In this document: positions 1 to 12,273 of the stretch, one piece after another
Numbering within the stretch: the first letter of the stretch is position 1
How the letters are laid out: each line of letters opens with the position of its first letter
Assembly (NCBI GenBank): GCA_034336665.1
Contig: CM067592.1
Span: 49,989,783 to 50,053,782 of the forward strand
Origin: Luscinia megarhynchos
Lineage: Eukaryota; Chordata; Aves; Passeriformes; Turdidae
Length of the DNA stretch: 64,000 bases
Reading direction: 5' to 3'
Made by a program: the position numbers and the translations under genes
The notes under the pieces: generated by a model
What the model saw: only the letters and a program-made list of their open reading frames with translations
The model's database searches: none
What the model was told of the DNA's origin: nothing

Positions 1-1824
1 AATGCAATGACCAAAAAAAAAAAAAAGGATTTCCTTTATGTGACTGCAAAGAATCTGTCTTTCTTCTTCAACATGTGTTTGAGGACTATGAGCTGCTGGA
101 TGAGTCAAGTGAAATCCGCTTCTCTGGGCTCTTCCCATACAAGGTGAACGCTGTTGCATGGCAGTGAATCTTCTTGCAGCTCGATAAGGTGAGCTTATGT
201 AATCCTGTAAGCACTGAAAAAGTGAAGTTACCCATTGTGTGAGAGATCGGAAAAATACTGATGCAAAATGATTTTAAAAAATATTTACGAGAGGACTGAC
301 ATTGTGTACATTCTCTAATTTTAGATAACAATCTGCACAATGTGCTATGTAAGCCTTTTAAGTACTGTGATTTATTATGCCTTCCTGAACTTTGCTAGGA
401 TAGCTTTCAAATTTGTCGCATTAAAGAATATATTCTCCGCCAAACTGTTCTGTTATTCTCTTTTTCGTTTTTGAACTGCGACCTATTCTTTGTTCCTAGT
501 AGGATTCAGCCATGCTTTTTCCTACTACAATAAGTGAAAGTTTACATTTTTTGGAGAGGTAGTACCTATAATAAGAAGAAGACCATGAAGTCATTCCCAC
601 AGCTACCTGCATAACTTGTGTGAACTCCAGAAATCAGTAACTACCACGAAGTGCAAAGGTCATATAGGCAATGATGGGTTAATGTTTGGGGTCAAAATCA
701 AGTTCTCAGAGTCGGTAAAAGGCCAATATAATTTAAGTACCTTTTATATGAAGATGTCCACACCCAATGTCTGGGTGCCTATGTAGCTTGGCCTGTGACT
801 CCCGTTAGTACCTGAGAGGAGTGTGACAGAACAATATCTCCCATATTCAAGAGAGGAGTACAGCCTTGTATTTTAGCACAGTCCCAGGAGGCCTGGAGCA
901 ATGCACTCCTTGTGACTCAGGACTGGTGGTTTCCAGATGCTCTTTTGGTCAGTCATTCAAGCGAGGATTGCGCACGGTGCTGCTCCTCAAATTGCAAACC
1001 TCCTCACACTGCTCAACCAGCAGAACAAATACCCGTGCTCCCTGGGATGAAGCCTGAGAATAAAAGGCAGCAGGACTTCCCTATTCTGCTTCCTACTGAG
1101 TCAGAGGCTTGGGCTTTGTTATGCCAAAAATTTATTGGCTTTACATTGCTGGCAGTACAAAATACTCTGAGTACAAGAAATATATTATCTCTCATAGCAA
1201 GTATGCTGCCTGTGCAGAGCAGGAAAAGCTCCTTTCATCACCCTTGGCACAATGAGAACCTACCTTTCTGTACCACACCATTCTAGTTTCCACTCTGCCT
1301 CCACAGGTTTTATCAAGAACTGTGAATCTACTTCTACCCACATATGTATTTTATCTGGAGGACAATTATCTTCAGGTGGATAGTAAATGGTTGCCTGTAA
1401 AAAAAGTACCTGTTTTCTAAAAAACCACCCTCCTTAGAAACTCTCATCAACATGGAGTAGTGGAGATTAGGCTGGAGGGATGAGAAGTGGAGGAGGAGGG
1501 TGGCATGTGCAGCTCTGAGCATTCCTGCCCAGAACAGCTCCCAGGGTCAGAGGTTTCAAGGAGAGGGTCCCTCAGAATATAGAATGAAGAGCCTTGAAAG
1601 CTCTGATATTAATAACTCCAGTAAAAAAATATATATATTATCATTTCAAATGTTTCATTTAAATGCATCAGTGCAAAACTTGGTAGAAGCAACAATAGGG
1701 ATTTGTAAACTCTTTGAGGTAGAAAACAGGCTTTGGCAGTCTTCAGAAGAGTGAAGCATCAGTTTTAAGTGGAACCCACAAGAGCTATGGCTTAAAGCAA
1801 ATGAAAAGAATGCAGACACAGACA
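1..1824. other. Unannotated AT-rich stretch
   Basis: Nothing recognisable on either strand. There is a 14-A run at 13-26. The longest open frame is 124 codons (912-1286, plus), with no recognised domain and no splice-site framing, so it is treated as chance. Confidence 0.6.
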
Positions 1825-1929
1825 CTGTCCTGGTTTCAGCCTGTGCTGCACACTTCCAGGTCTGTATAAATTGCCATAATGACAAACAGCTTGTCACTGC
1901 CTTAATGACACAGACGTGAACTGGAGTTC

Positions 1930-2075
1930 CTTGATGACATCACGGCCACGGGACCGGCCCCGCTCTGCCAGCTGGCACGGGGAATGTCACGCCTGACTTT
2001 CGGTGATGCAGAACGCAGGATGTGTGGTGCAGGGCCACGGAACACGGAGGGAAAATAGGCTCCTGTGCGACAAAA
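1930..2075. promoter_or_regulatory. CpG-dense patch, possible regulatory element or LTR remnant
   Basis: About 14 CpG dinucleotides lie in roughly 145 bases, near or above expectation for the local composition, whereas the flanks are strongly CpG-depleted. A TATAAA sits about 70 bases upstream at 1865-1870, and a CRE/AP-1-like TGACATCA lies at 1935-1942. Segments like this can be unmethylated promoters or enhancers, or relatively young LTRs. The sequence just before it (from about 1826) opens with TGTCCTGGTTTCAG, which resembles the start of some avian LTRs, but the following bases do not fit the LTR I know. Which of these it is remains unresolved. Confidence 0.3.
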
Positions 2076-2585
2076 GGTGGCCAGTCTCCAACAGAAAAAA
2101 ATCCTGTGCTGGGATTTTAAAATTATCATGTCACAGATTGGAACCGTTCTGTAAAAGCTCCACCCACCTCTGACTTGGTGGCTCAAGGGTGGCAGAACTG
2201 TAAAAAGCCAGGAAACCACCAAATAAGCACAGCTGTGATGCATAAAGTTCCCCTTCTACCCTGCAGCAAATCTGAAAGCAGGCAAACTCTGAACATTCCT
2301 CCTCTTGAGGTCCATAAGGCACTTGACATGAGGATAGCTCAGTGCTGGGGACAACACCAAAGATGCAAACCGGGCTATCAAACCCTCTTCCCACTCCACC
2401 ACTGCCAGTGTGCTGCTGCCATTCGGAAAAACTATGCTAAGGAGACGCCTTTTGTTGAATCATATGGAGTGAAAAGACTGGGTATAGAGCAGAAATATTG
2501 GAAGGCTGTGTGATGTTCTGAGATTTTAGAGCAAAAATTTATTTAAAAGTAAGAAAACTGAAGTTGGCAAAACCAAATGTCTAAC
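2076..2585. other. Unannotated stretch
   Basis: No gene, repeat or motif recognised. Overlapping open frames of about 87-113 codons on both strands (around 1902-2513) show no known domain. Confidence 0.55.
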
Positions 2586-2618
<33 letters not shown>

Positions 2619-2636
2619 GCAACAATAATAATAAAA
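2586..2636. repeat. (AAT)n trinucleotide microsatellite
   Basis: Eleven uninterrupted AAT-type units at 2586-2618 are followed by a GCAAC interruption and about four more degenerate units. Read in frame, this gives a poly-isoleucine run in a plus-strand open frame, which is an artefact of the repeat. Confidence 0.95.
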
Positions 2637-3804
2637 TTTCAATTTGTCCTCAATATCATTCCATGGGTTTCATTGTCTCCTTTTGCAAACAACATTATCT
2701 GGAGAACAGAAAATTGCCATTTAGTCCAAGAATTGTGGTTCTCTCCAGTCACCTATATGCTACAGGAATGTGGAGGCAGAACAAATGACTTCTGCTTTTT
2801 AAAAAAAAAATAGTTTTGACCATACCTGGAGACCTCACCTAAGATGAATGTTTTAGAAGTAAGCATATTTCTCTCTCATTTTTCTTAAAACAGCAGTCAT
2901 CAGTAATGCCATAAATCTCTCCTGCCAGCAGTAAAGGACTTATTTTGCCCTATAGGCATGACTGATTTTAGATTTCATGTTAAGATTTAATCAATACATG
3001 GTTTGTGTATCTGAACATTTTAGTGAAAAAAGGTAGGCGGCCTTTCAAAGGCCGAGGTAACTGCTTGAAGCAGAAATGTACATGCCAAAAGACACACATT
3101 CCTCCTTCTCATTTGGGTCTCTTCCTTTCAAAGTACACTGACCTCCTTTATCTGTGTCTACTTCAAAATGCCAGTCAGTTTAGTCTGTGAAAGAGACTTC
3201 TAACCTAGGTCTAATAAACACCTCTGTCATACTGAATATCTCTTGTAATAAAAGTCCTCCAGTTTGTTTACAGACAATACCACCTTCTCGTGTCTTTGAG
3301 AGGTGTGCTCTGGCAGAAACAACGAGTACTGACCTTGGTAGAAGGGATCATTTATCAGTAGGAGTGGGAAAGCCATAGCTAGAAACATGTGAACAAGACC
3401 AAACCATGGCAGTCTTGAAAGAGTTGTGTCTATGTTGAAAAAAACCCAAAAACCCAAACTCAAACCCACCAAGAATTTGACATCTCTGCTCTTTTGTTTA
3501 ATTGTAAACTGTGTAGCCCTTGCCTTGTGCTGTTAGTGAGCAATGGGTTGCAGGGAAGCTCTTGTGAGTCAGTGCTTGTTTCTTGCTCACCTGCCTGCTT
3601 ACCCTTCACTGCATTTTCCTCCTTAGCTGGTGAATCTGGAAAATTTTCTACTGCAGCAGCATCTCTCCTGCCTCTGAGGCTCCGCTCGAGGGGATCAGGA
3701 CGGTATTGTCCCAGATATGAACAGATATTCATACTCTCTAAAGCTTTCACTCTAAGTAAGCAGAGAGCAGGAGACAGGGAAGAGGTACACTGTCCATTAA
3801 GGAA
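2637..3804. other. Unannotated stretch
   Basis: Apparently unique sequence. Open frames of 123 codons (plus) and 142 codons (minus) overlap around 3460-3888 in antisense to each other, with no recognised family. Confidence 0.55.
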
Positions 3805-3892
3805 TGAGGGATTTAGCGATTTGCTCAAAGCTGTCTGTGTAATTGCTGTCAGAGCTAGCAATTGAAAACAGGATCCTGGAACTCCCAAGTAC
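3805..3892 (-). mobile_element. MIR-like ancient SINE remnant
   Basis: The plus strand reads like the reverse complement of the conserved MIR/tRNA-SINE core: the order of 'ttgctcaaag', a cagagct block at 3850-3856, 'caattgaaaacagga' and 'ctcc' matches 'ttgcccaagg ... cagagc ... gattcgaacccagg ... ctcc'. MIR-type SINEs are tRNA-derived, non-autonomous and inactive in amniotes. The copy is short and heavily diverged, as expected for such an old family. Only the core and part of the 3' half are visible. A chance resemblance cannot be excluded without an alignment. Confidence 0.48.
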
Positions 3893-4989
3893 CAGAATTA
3901 AGAAACTAGTCTTGTCCAAAATTTGCCTAGCTCTGATTACAGAAAACGAAAACATACTTTAAAAATAAATTCAATTACTTTTATGATTGATATGTATCAA
4001 AACACGCACCAATAAAATCCCTCCTTTCTCAAATGCAGATTCTATGTACAGACACACACGATGGAGAAATCAGAGTTTAAGTGGGTGAAGTCTGGCTTAC
4101 TTATTTGAAAGTGTGTCTGTTTATATATGGCTGAATTAGAAATATTATGTCTTTGACAACATACTTCATTAATTTTTTGGTACAAATGCATCTAGACCAC
4201 AATCTCCAATGCCTGTCTATCACTCTGTTTTTCACTAGTTTAAACTTTTCACCTTCCTGCTGAGCTCCTAATGGAACAGTTTTTTCCTAATGCTCTGGTC
4301 CTGAGGTAGTGTTTTTGGTCTTTTTTTCTTTTTTTTAAGGTCTGTGAAGATTGTCCAGCACTTCAAGCAAAAGCTTTAGTAATAAATATATAGCAATAGG
4401 ACCAATCCCTTTGCCCTTCCTCATTCTGAGGTTCCTCTTTTGATTTCAAGAGCAGAATCAGCTGAGCAAGATACTACTCAGCACAAATAACATTGGCAGG
4501 GGGACCCACAAAGCAGAAACAGAAGTCCTGTCCTTCAGCCAGAAGGCATTATAATTTCTGTGACGAAGAAGATCATGTTGCACTTTTGTTCCTACAGTCA
4601 CAGTAAGAGGAACAGTCAGTTCTCAGAAATACATGATTTTATTTTAAGGAGTGTTGCATGGTAGAGAGCTGGACTGACACTGCAGCTAGGCTCCTGCAAA
4701 GAAAAATCAGATCATGGAAAGTGCAGAGTAGATGCAGTAATGTAAGGCAAAACATGTTCTACAAAAGAAAGACAGTGCTGCAAGAAGCTCCTTCTTTGCT
4801 GAGGAATGGATTGAGAGAAAGGAGAAAAGGCACACTGGAAGAATAATTGACATTTTCCAGACACAGCGGACATCAAGTTGTATGTGAAACAACTGGATAT
4901 TGATCAAGTGAGCAAGAACTGGAGAAGCAGAGAGATATGGAGAACTTCTCAGGAAAGAAAAAAAACCCAATGAAAACTCTTGCAAAGCT
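3893..4989. other. Unannotated stretch, possible degraded 5' part of the LINE that follows
   Basis: No clear feature. The part after about 4870 is purine-rich on the plus strand, like the coding sense of a LINE, and may be a further decayed section of the RTE-like element at 4990-5640, but I cannot align it to anything. Confidence 0.4.
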
Positions 4990-5640
4990 CACTGGAAAAC
5001 TCCAGGTGGGGTAGTGAGGTGCCTGAGGAAGCAGACAGAGCAGGGAAATGCAAAACAAAAGAAGTAAGTGAAGAGCTAATGATTGAAGCAGAAACTACAG
5101 TGAAATGGTTAAATGGAGGACTTTCTCCCAAAAGCAAAGATGCAAGACATCCTCAGATTTGGGTAGAACAACAAAGAAAAAAAAAATAAATAAAGACTTT
5201 GGGCTTCCAAACAGAGTTAGTTCCACCTTAACAGAACATCCAGTGAAATGTGGGAACTTAGCCAAGATATCATTAATATCACTCTAATAGAAATGTCAGC
5301 AATACAAGCTGCAATTGAGAAGATGAAAAAAAACAGAGCAGCAGTCAAAAAAGTTATAGCACTAATGCTATGTGACATCCACAACTTAAAAGAAACTATG
5401 GCAGAGCTCAGCAGTGATGCCTGAGAAAGAAGAGATCCCTCCAGCCTACCGAAAACACAAAATTATTATCAAAATGCTCCAAAATGGGATTGCAAGGACC
5501 ATGATGTCTGGAAACAAGCTGTAAACTGTATCTAATCTCAAAAGTTTTCCACGAGTGCTGCACTCCATGAAGTAAAAAGAGCAGTAGAAGGGAAGTTTTG
5601 TGAACAGTTTGGATATAGGCTTAGCCTTATCTAGTACAGA
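4990..5640 (+). pseudogene. Decayed RTE-like non-LTR retrotransposon (LINE) reverse-transcriptase remnant
   Basis: This is a fossil of a LINE ORF2, whose product copies its own RNA into DNA at a nicked chromosomal target. Four blocks appear in the order expected for RTE-type elements. VPEEADRAGKCKTKE (5019-5063) resembles the linker before the reverse transcriptase. EMSAIQAAIEKMKKNRAA (5290-5343) resembles the 'EI..AI..lKngKA.G' block. EEIPPAYRKHKIIIK (5429-5473) resembles 'E.IP..WrkgiIik'. AVEGKFCEQFGYR (5581-5619) resembles 'AVD.KLReeQ.GFR'. The blocks lie in three different frames with stops between them, so the copy carries several frameshifts and nonsense changes and is dead. The catalytic YxDD region is not visible. 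A short AATAAA-containing A-rich tract interrupts it near 5170-5195. RTE-like is my inference from motif spacing; a different LINE clade is possible. Confidence 0.6.
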
Positions 5641-6045
5641 CTAGATACATCCACTTAGGCCACTGTAGATATATATGCAAAACAAATCACTGGCCTTCAA
5701 AGTTCCCAAAATATCTTGAAGAAATCTTTGTTATTGACTCCTTCAGTCCTAGAAAAGCTTGCCTGCTGTTATTCATAACAATAAGGAAAAGTCAAGTGCT
5801 GCTGAGAAAGAGTAAACAGTGATTTAGCATAAACACCCCTTTAAATGTGTCTGCTTTTCCTTTCCATTGATATCAGGAATTTGTCATGGATGGACAGTGC
5901 CAGTGTACACTGACAATATTAATCCTGCATAAGTGTGGACACTGCCTCTACACTTTTGACAGCACAAATGTCCCTAGGCACAACTCATTGCTACAGTGTG
6001 TCATAGTGACCACTTCCTCAGGAGTGGTCATAAAAGAAGAGTCAG
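5641..6045 (+). other. Possible downstream extension of the RTE-like LINE
   Basis: The stretch to about 5930 contains weak echoes of the next reverse-transcriptase blocks: a 'VIDSF...KAC'-like string near 5725-5758, where 'FIDf.KAFDS' would be expected, and 'VMDGQ' at about 5885-5900, where 'VVHGGQ' could fall. These are too degraded to assert. From 5930 to the CR1 boundary at 6046 I see nothing. Confidence 0.3.
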
Positions 6046-6840
6046 ATCATAGAGTCATTAAAGAGGGAAAAGACCTCTAAAATCATCCTGCCGTAAAGGT
6101 AGAACCACCATCATGTTCACCACTAAACCATGTCCTCAAGTGCCACTACCACACATTATTTTAAACATTTCCAGGGATGGTGACTTCACCATTTCCCTGG
6201 GCAACCTGTTCTGATGCTTTTCAACCGTTTCAGTGAAGAAATTTTTCCTTTTATCCATTCTAAACGTGATGCAACTGGAAGCTATTTCCTCTTGTACTGT
6301 CACGTTCTACCTGGGGAAGGGACCAACCCTCACCTGGCTACACACTCCATTCAGGAGCTTGTGGGGGGTGATAAGGTCTCCCCTGAGCCTCCTTTTCTCC
6401 ACGTTACATAGCCCCAGCTCTCTCAGCCACTTCTCACCAGACCTGCACTCCAGACCCTTTCCCAGCTCCTTTGCCCTTCTTGGGACATGCTCCAGCACCT
6501 CAGTGTCTTTCCAGTAATGAGGGGCCCAAAACTGAACATAGCACTTGAGGCACAGCCTCACCAGTGCCAAGTACAGATGGACAGTCACTGTCCTGGTCCT
6601 GCTGGCCACACTACTGCTGATCCAGGCCAGGATGCCATTGGCCTTCTTGGCCACCTGGGCATTGCTGGCTCAAAGTCAGCTGGATGCCAACCAGCAGCCC
6701 CAGGTCCTTCTCTGCTGAGCCACTTTCCAACCACTCTGTCCCCAGCCTGTAGCACTGCCAGGGGTTGTTGTGACCCAAGACCAGGACTTGGCACTCGGCC
6801 TTGTTGAGCTCATCCATTCAGCTGGGCTCAGCAGCCTGTG
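6046..6840 (-). mobile_element. CR1 LINE, 5'-truncated 3' fragment
   Basis: CR1 is the dominant bird LINE. The plus strand is its reverse complement: it starts with the tail-like 'atcatagagtcatt' at about 6048, runs through the short 3' UTR, and then into the C-terminal end of ORF2. On the minus strand the open frame at 6654-6307 contains the characteristic CR1 ORF2 end, with KANGILAW near its start, '[18 protein letters not shown]' in the middle and '[10 protein letters not shown]' further on. Upstream coding sequence stays readable to about 6840 but with frameshifts. The reverse-transcriptase catalytic core and endonuclease are missing, which is the normal result of 5' truncation during target-primed insertion. 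Divergence is moderate; the copy cannot move. Confidence 0.93.
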
Positions 6841-9800
6841 TTTGCACGGTTGCCCAGAGTGCATGCACTCCACATGCACATGCACCATCCACATGGTGGC
6901 TCTTTGGAAGGATATGTGCAAAAATAACCACCCTAAAATTTCCAATGTTTCTGGCCAAGTGATATAATGCCATGGCTGTAACCTGTGATCACACCTTTTT
7001 CATGTGCTCAGCATTTAGTTGTTCCTTGAAGGGGTGGACCATCATGCATCCTCAAGTTGATTGGGCTGCACATGTGCAGAGCTAAGTTCCTGAATGCTTT
7101 CAAGGGCCTCTGGGAGAAGCTAAAGGTCAGACAACCATCAGAATAACACATGCAAGCTACTTCTTACTGTCCTCTCCTTATCTATGTACCTGATAGTAGG
7201 CTGAATGTACTTATCTTGAGGCAGCAGGACATATCAAGTTGCTATCACTGTGGGGAGTCCTGTAACCTCTCCTTATTCACATGACAGACTAATTTTCTGG
7301 TTATAAAATATTATCAGATCCAAGTAAGACTTAAATTGCAGCTATTGTTAGTTGACTGTATTGTCTGCATTCCTCTGCCAGAAACAATGGAAATGTGTTT
7401 ATCCTCCTGGAGGGTACTGTCAAAAAAGCACTTCTTGATTTTTTTGCCACAAGTCACTGACAGGTGAGCTGCTATAACTTCGTGATGGCTCCTAAGACTC
7501 TCCTCCACTGCCTTGTAGCCAGCTAGGCTACAGAGCACTGTTGTCATGGATGCAGTCCTTCTGCATCCATCCCAGTCTTTTTCCCATCCATTTTGCAATG
7601 TGGTATAGTTTTTTTTGTAAATTTACAGAACGTGTATAGGATGATGGCTCTCATACTCATTTTGTGTTCACTTGAGTGCACCAGGTTAGCTAATTCTTTT
7701 TTAACACACTGGTATTTCAGGTCCATAATTTTGGGGAAAGGTTATCTCAGCCCTTCGGTTGGTGCTGTTTAACACCGGAGCTCTGAGTCAGTAGCAGGTT
7801 GAGATTCTTGCAGAGTTTGCAGGGTTTGACTCAAGGAAGTGAGAATTCACTGCCTACTCCAATATGGATAGGAAACATTTACAGATGCTCCCAGCAGAGT
7901 CTTCAAAGGGTGAGGCAGGAAAACATGTGGTGAACATGTGGACTTCTGTGGGAGGTGGTTCTGCTTGATGGATATTTTTTCTCTGTCAGCTTGTGATACA
8001 GACAGCAGACCCTGAGGGAATAGTGGGGTCACACCTAGGACTGAAAGCTCTGCTTGTGCTGAAGCAATAGGCAGAGCTGCCATTGCAAGCATTTTTATTT
8101 CCAGCACTCATACCCTGACTGGCTTTAGTGGGACAAGCATGGTAATGCAAGGAAAGGTGAGCACATTCTGTAATGGACATTTCCTCAGCCATGAGGCTTT
8201 TCATTCTGTGGAAAGAAAGGCAACCCCTCCTGCTTTGCTTCACTGCATTTTACCAACTAATTATCACTTATACGTTGCACTTGTATAACTGACTATCCCA
8301 AAATTAATTAAATCCTTCCAATCCTTAGAACTCCAAACAGCTGGGTTGCTGTATTTAACCATTGTATTTAGTCAGTCAGTAGCGGAAGGAAACTCTTGTT
8401 TAGAACAGAAAATGGTCTGAATTTTTCAGCCTCTCCTTGTATCTTCCAGAACCCAGATTCTTAAAGGAAAATCTCCTTACAGTTTGCAAACAGAAGTCAT
8501 ATAAAGAAACCTTCTGCTTTTTCTTCATGTAAATAACCCCACAAGAGCGCCCAGTTTGTCACTCATGACCCTGCACTGAACATAAAGTGTACACAGGGTA
8601 ATTTTATATCTCTGGCTCATCCCATGAGGAAACAAGCCATTCCTTCCTTTCTGCCTCAATCTTCAGCCCAAAGAGCAAAGCTCTGCCTATTGCATGCATG
8701 CAGAACTATTTCTGATGTACTGGCATCACCTCAGCAGATTCTGCCCAGCAGATTTGCAAGGAAACTCTTTCCAAGACACTAGGAAAATGTGAAAACTTCT
8801 CATGCGCCTTAGGAATACTTTCTTTAGTTGATCAAAAACTGGGGAGGTTAGGAAGAAGTTGCCAGTTGTTAGCAGTTTTTCACTCAGTGGAGTGCCATGT
8901 GTCCTTTATGACATAAGTCATTTTCCTCCAGCAAAGAAGCCATCATTTTTTCTTCCTTTCATCTACTAAGATGCATAGTACCTTGAGAGCATGTGCATCA
9001 GCCAAAAATTTTTCAGTATTCTCAGAACCTAGAAGACGAAAACAAACCCAAACTTCTTCATGCACAAAGAAGTTAGAAGTCTGTTTCTCTGGATATTATT
9101 TGTTTCAATGATACAGCCACTTTAGTATTAATTCGATTGATTTAATGAACAAAGGAACATGAGTAAGAGTGAGCTCTATGCGTTCAGCCTGAATTATGAG
9201 CAGGCCAGAGGTGGTAAAAAGTGTAACAAATCACACTTCTACAAATACTTTTAATGCCATTTAACATTCTGCTGCTGGATAGTTCCACAAGGACATGGAG
9301 AAATTGCAATCATGCAAATGCAGCAAGTTTCCATCTGACTTCAGGAGCGATTTGTATATGGTCTGGAGTAATCTGCAGCCTCAATACATTTGAGTTGTGT
9401 TTGGAAAAACAGTTAAATATCCAGATGCCTAACAGAACCTCTTAGTACAATTGAGATAGGAGTGATGCAAACAAATCCTTCCTTATTAGGCTTTTCTATA
9501 TAGACTGATTTGTCTGGAAGCACAAATTGCTCCTGTCTGAAGGAAAAAATTCCTTTTTCTATCTTCATATCCCCATCTTGAAGTTACTCAAAAGATTAAC
9601 AAAACAGTAGGAGAATTCCAGAATTTCAGCATGGGAAGTTTCTGAGTAAATTTAGTTTCGTCCTCCTGTTAGAAGTCCCAATCCCTCTAGCTCCCCAGGT
9701 CCTCTTCATGCAACATTAATTCAAAGTCTTGCCCAGTCTGAGGTACCCGAGAATTGCAGCCTTTATCTAAGAAACACTTTAGAGAAAGAGTGCTGAGAAA

Positions 9801-11439
9801 ACTGTCGGTATGGATATATACTCACAATCCACAATTGAGCAGCTTCTTGACTAATACATTCTAGACTATTGCCATGCTTTCCATTTACCCCTAAAAGCCC
9901 TAAAAGTCAGAGTTCCAGTCACACTAGATGATTTTGTGAAAAAAAAGGGTGGCGGTTTTTAGAAAAATAAAAGATCTGTTCCATCCAAGTTGTCTTCCTT
10001 GTGTGTATGGTGCAAACCTTTTCAAAAGAAATAGCTTCTACAGCAACAAACCCCCTTTGGGTTTGTCTGGACTCAAGGGGATGCTAGATGAAAACTGTGA
10101 GGGGAGCTCCATACCAGAAGAATTTCCTTTGAAGATCCAACCCACATTTCCCATGTCAAGAAGGGAATAAACAACACTAACAAAAAAATTTATTTTGCTT
10201 TATGAAGGCATCAGTTATATAATAAGAACCAGTTTCAGTTGATAAAGAGTTAAAATTTTTGCTTTTGTTATGAGAGAAAAAAAATGGGTTTCAGGAATGG
10301 GAAAAGCCTGTGCTTTAAACTTGCTGTGTCACATGGCGAAGAACATAATTGCTTGCAGAGTATGTAAATCCTGGTGCAACAGAGCTCCCATGTCTTAGCT
10401 AAATATAAATGTAAGGTAAACTTTTGAAGTCACAGATTGTCAGAGAGGCAACTAAGAGCAGTTTGCTCCTCAAATTACATGCAGACACATCATAACTATC
10501 TTAATCATGTTTGCTTTGGAGTCAGAAGACAGCTCCAGGAAACACAAAGCAAGCACTAGATCCAGCCCTTTCAGGGATTTTCCCCTTTTTTTGATTATGA
10601 AGTCATGTAGCTTTTTCTGCTACTGAGGATAACTTCACCAATAGCAAGTTTTGTCCTTATCAAGGTAGATATTGCCGTCCATCTGGTGCAGTACTGCATT
10701 AAGGTCTAGAGAAGTGATGTAGGGAGTTTTTACGGGGAGGACATAGTGTGCCCATTTGGTGCTCCACAGCAATCCATGGGAATAATCCATGGGTCCCAGA
10801 TATGTTTCTAATAAGAGAATTTTGCCACTTTTTGAGTTTTTACTTTCCTGGACTTCTCATTGCAAACAACTCATTCTCAGACAGAAGTTCACTATCCTAG
10901 AAACTGCCACATCTTAACTTTTGTGGCTCTCTTAGAACTTCTTCATTTTATATAATCAAATGGAAAGGCAAATTGAAACATATGGTACTAAAAACAATTT
11001 ACTCTGAAGGTGTTTTGAGGACTAGTCAACAAAGGGAGTTCAGCATAGTCTTCTCTATAGATCATTTATATTTCTCAGCCCAAACTTTTAACTTATGATT
11101 CTGCCTTCCCATGATGTCCTTACTATTGTTATCTGGTTGTTCTTTAATTTACCTGGACTAATACTAGACATAGATTCAGATGTAACACAGTGATGCCCGA
11201 TGAAATTTTTATTTCTGTCTGTTGGAAGCAGAAATCTACTGTTGTGGACTTATGCTTGCTCCTTATTGCTGCCATTGTTCTTTAAATATCACTCTAGTAA
11301 AGTAAAAAATAAATCCTATGGTAAGTATTGCACGAATTGACGTAGTATCCTGTAGAATGAAATTTCTACCTCTCCTGCTTGAAGGGCTGTTTTCAGGATA
11401 ATCCCAGACATGAGTACAGACTGTGATAAGAATTCTTTG
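6841..11439. other. Unannotated 4.6-kb stretch
   Basis: No exon, RNA gene or classifiable repeat recognised. Short open frames (94 codons or fewer) lack domains. Composition is AT-rich and CpG-poor throughout. Weak candidates such as the 73-codon frame at 9949-10170 have no supporting splice or promoter context. Confidence 0.6.
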
Positions 11440-11840
11440 AGAGCAGCCCTGCTGGAAGACTGGGGGATGCTGGTGGATGAGAGGCTGGGCCATGAGCACT
11501 CCCAGCCCAGAAAACCAAACACACCCTGGGCTGCATCCAGAGCAGCGTGGGCAGCAGGGGAGGGAGGGGATTCTGTCCCTCTGCTCTGCTGGTGAGACCC
11601 CACCTGGAACCCTGCACCCAGCTCTGGGGTCCCAGTGCAGGAAGGACAGAGGAGTCCAAGGTGAGTAGAGAGATGGAGGACCTCTGCTATGAGGAGAAGC
11701 TCAGAGCATCAGTGTTGTTCAGCCTGGAGGTGAGAAGGTTCCAGGAAGACCTTACAGGACCTTCCAGTATTTAAAGGGAGTTATAAAACACAGGCAGAGA
11801 GTTTTTACAAGTGTAGAGAGTGTTAGGACAGGGCAGAATA
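11440..11840 (+). mobile_element. CR1 LINE fragment, ORF2 C-terminal region
   Basis: Sense-strand CR1 sequence from a different subfamily than the copy at 6046-6840. The order of elements is diagnostic: 'tgctggtggatgagaggctg', 'ctgggctgcatccagagcag', 'ctggtgagaccccacctgga', 'cagctctggggtcc', 'cagcctggag', then 'gaccttacaggaccttcca' and 'agtgttaggacaggg'. The corresponding part of the intact element encodes the end of ORF2, but here stops, small deletions and frameshifts break it into short open frames. The family's 3' UTR and octamer tail are not present after about 11840, so the fragment is truncated at both ends. It is non-functional. Confidence 0.88.
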
Positions 11841-12273
11841 CAATGAATGTATCCTCTTGCTTCAGCTTCACCGAATATAACCCTTATTGTAACCCTTGCC
11901 TGATTGATGAACAGAAGACTGAGAAACTCTACAGAAGAAATCTACTGTTCTAAACCTCTGAGTAGGAGCGTGGGAACACATCTGCTTTTGTCAGGGATAT
12001 TGCAGAGCACCTCCATATGCACTGTAGAGCCAACTTGCAGGCTTGTCATTTGTCAATTTTCCCCAGTCCCTTTTCAAAACTTTCCTGTTGTTTTCATCTG
12101 AGTAACCTTTCCATTTTTTGAATGCCATGTTTTCCTTTTGAAAGCTTTTTTTTTTTAAACTCTTACAGACCATGAAGGGTTTATTTTGTTTTGTTTTCTT
12201 TTGGAGCAGTGGTACAGAGTTTACTTTGGCTTCTAACTCCATATTTTTTAAAAGCTCCCTGTCTGATTGTAGG
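11841..12273. other. Unannotated stretch
   Basis: Nothing recognised between the CR1 fragment and the pyrimidine tract. A short T/A run lies at about 12147-12160. Confidence 0.55.
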
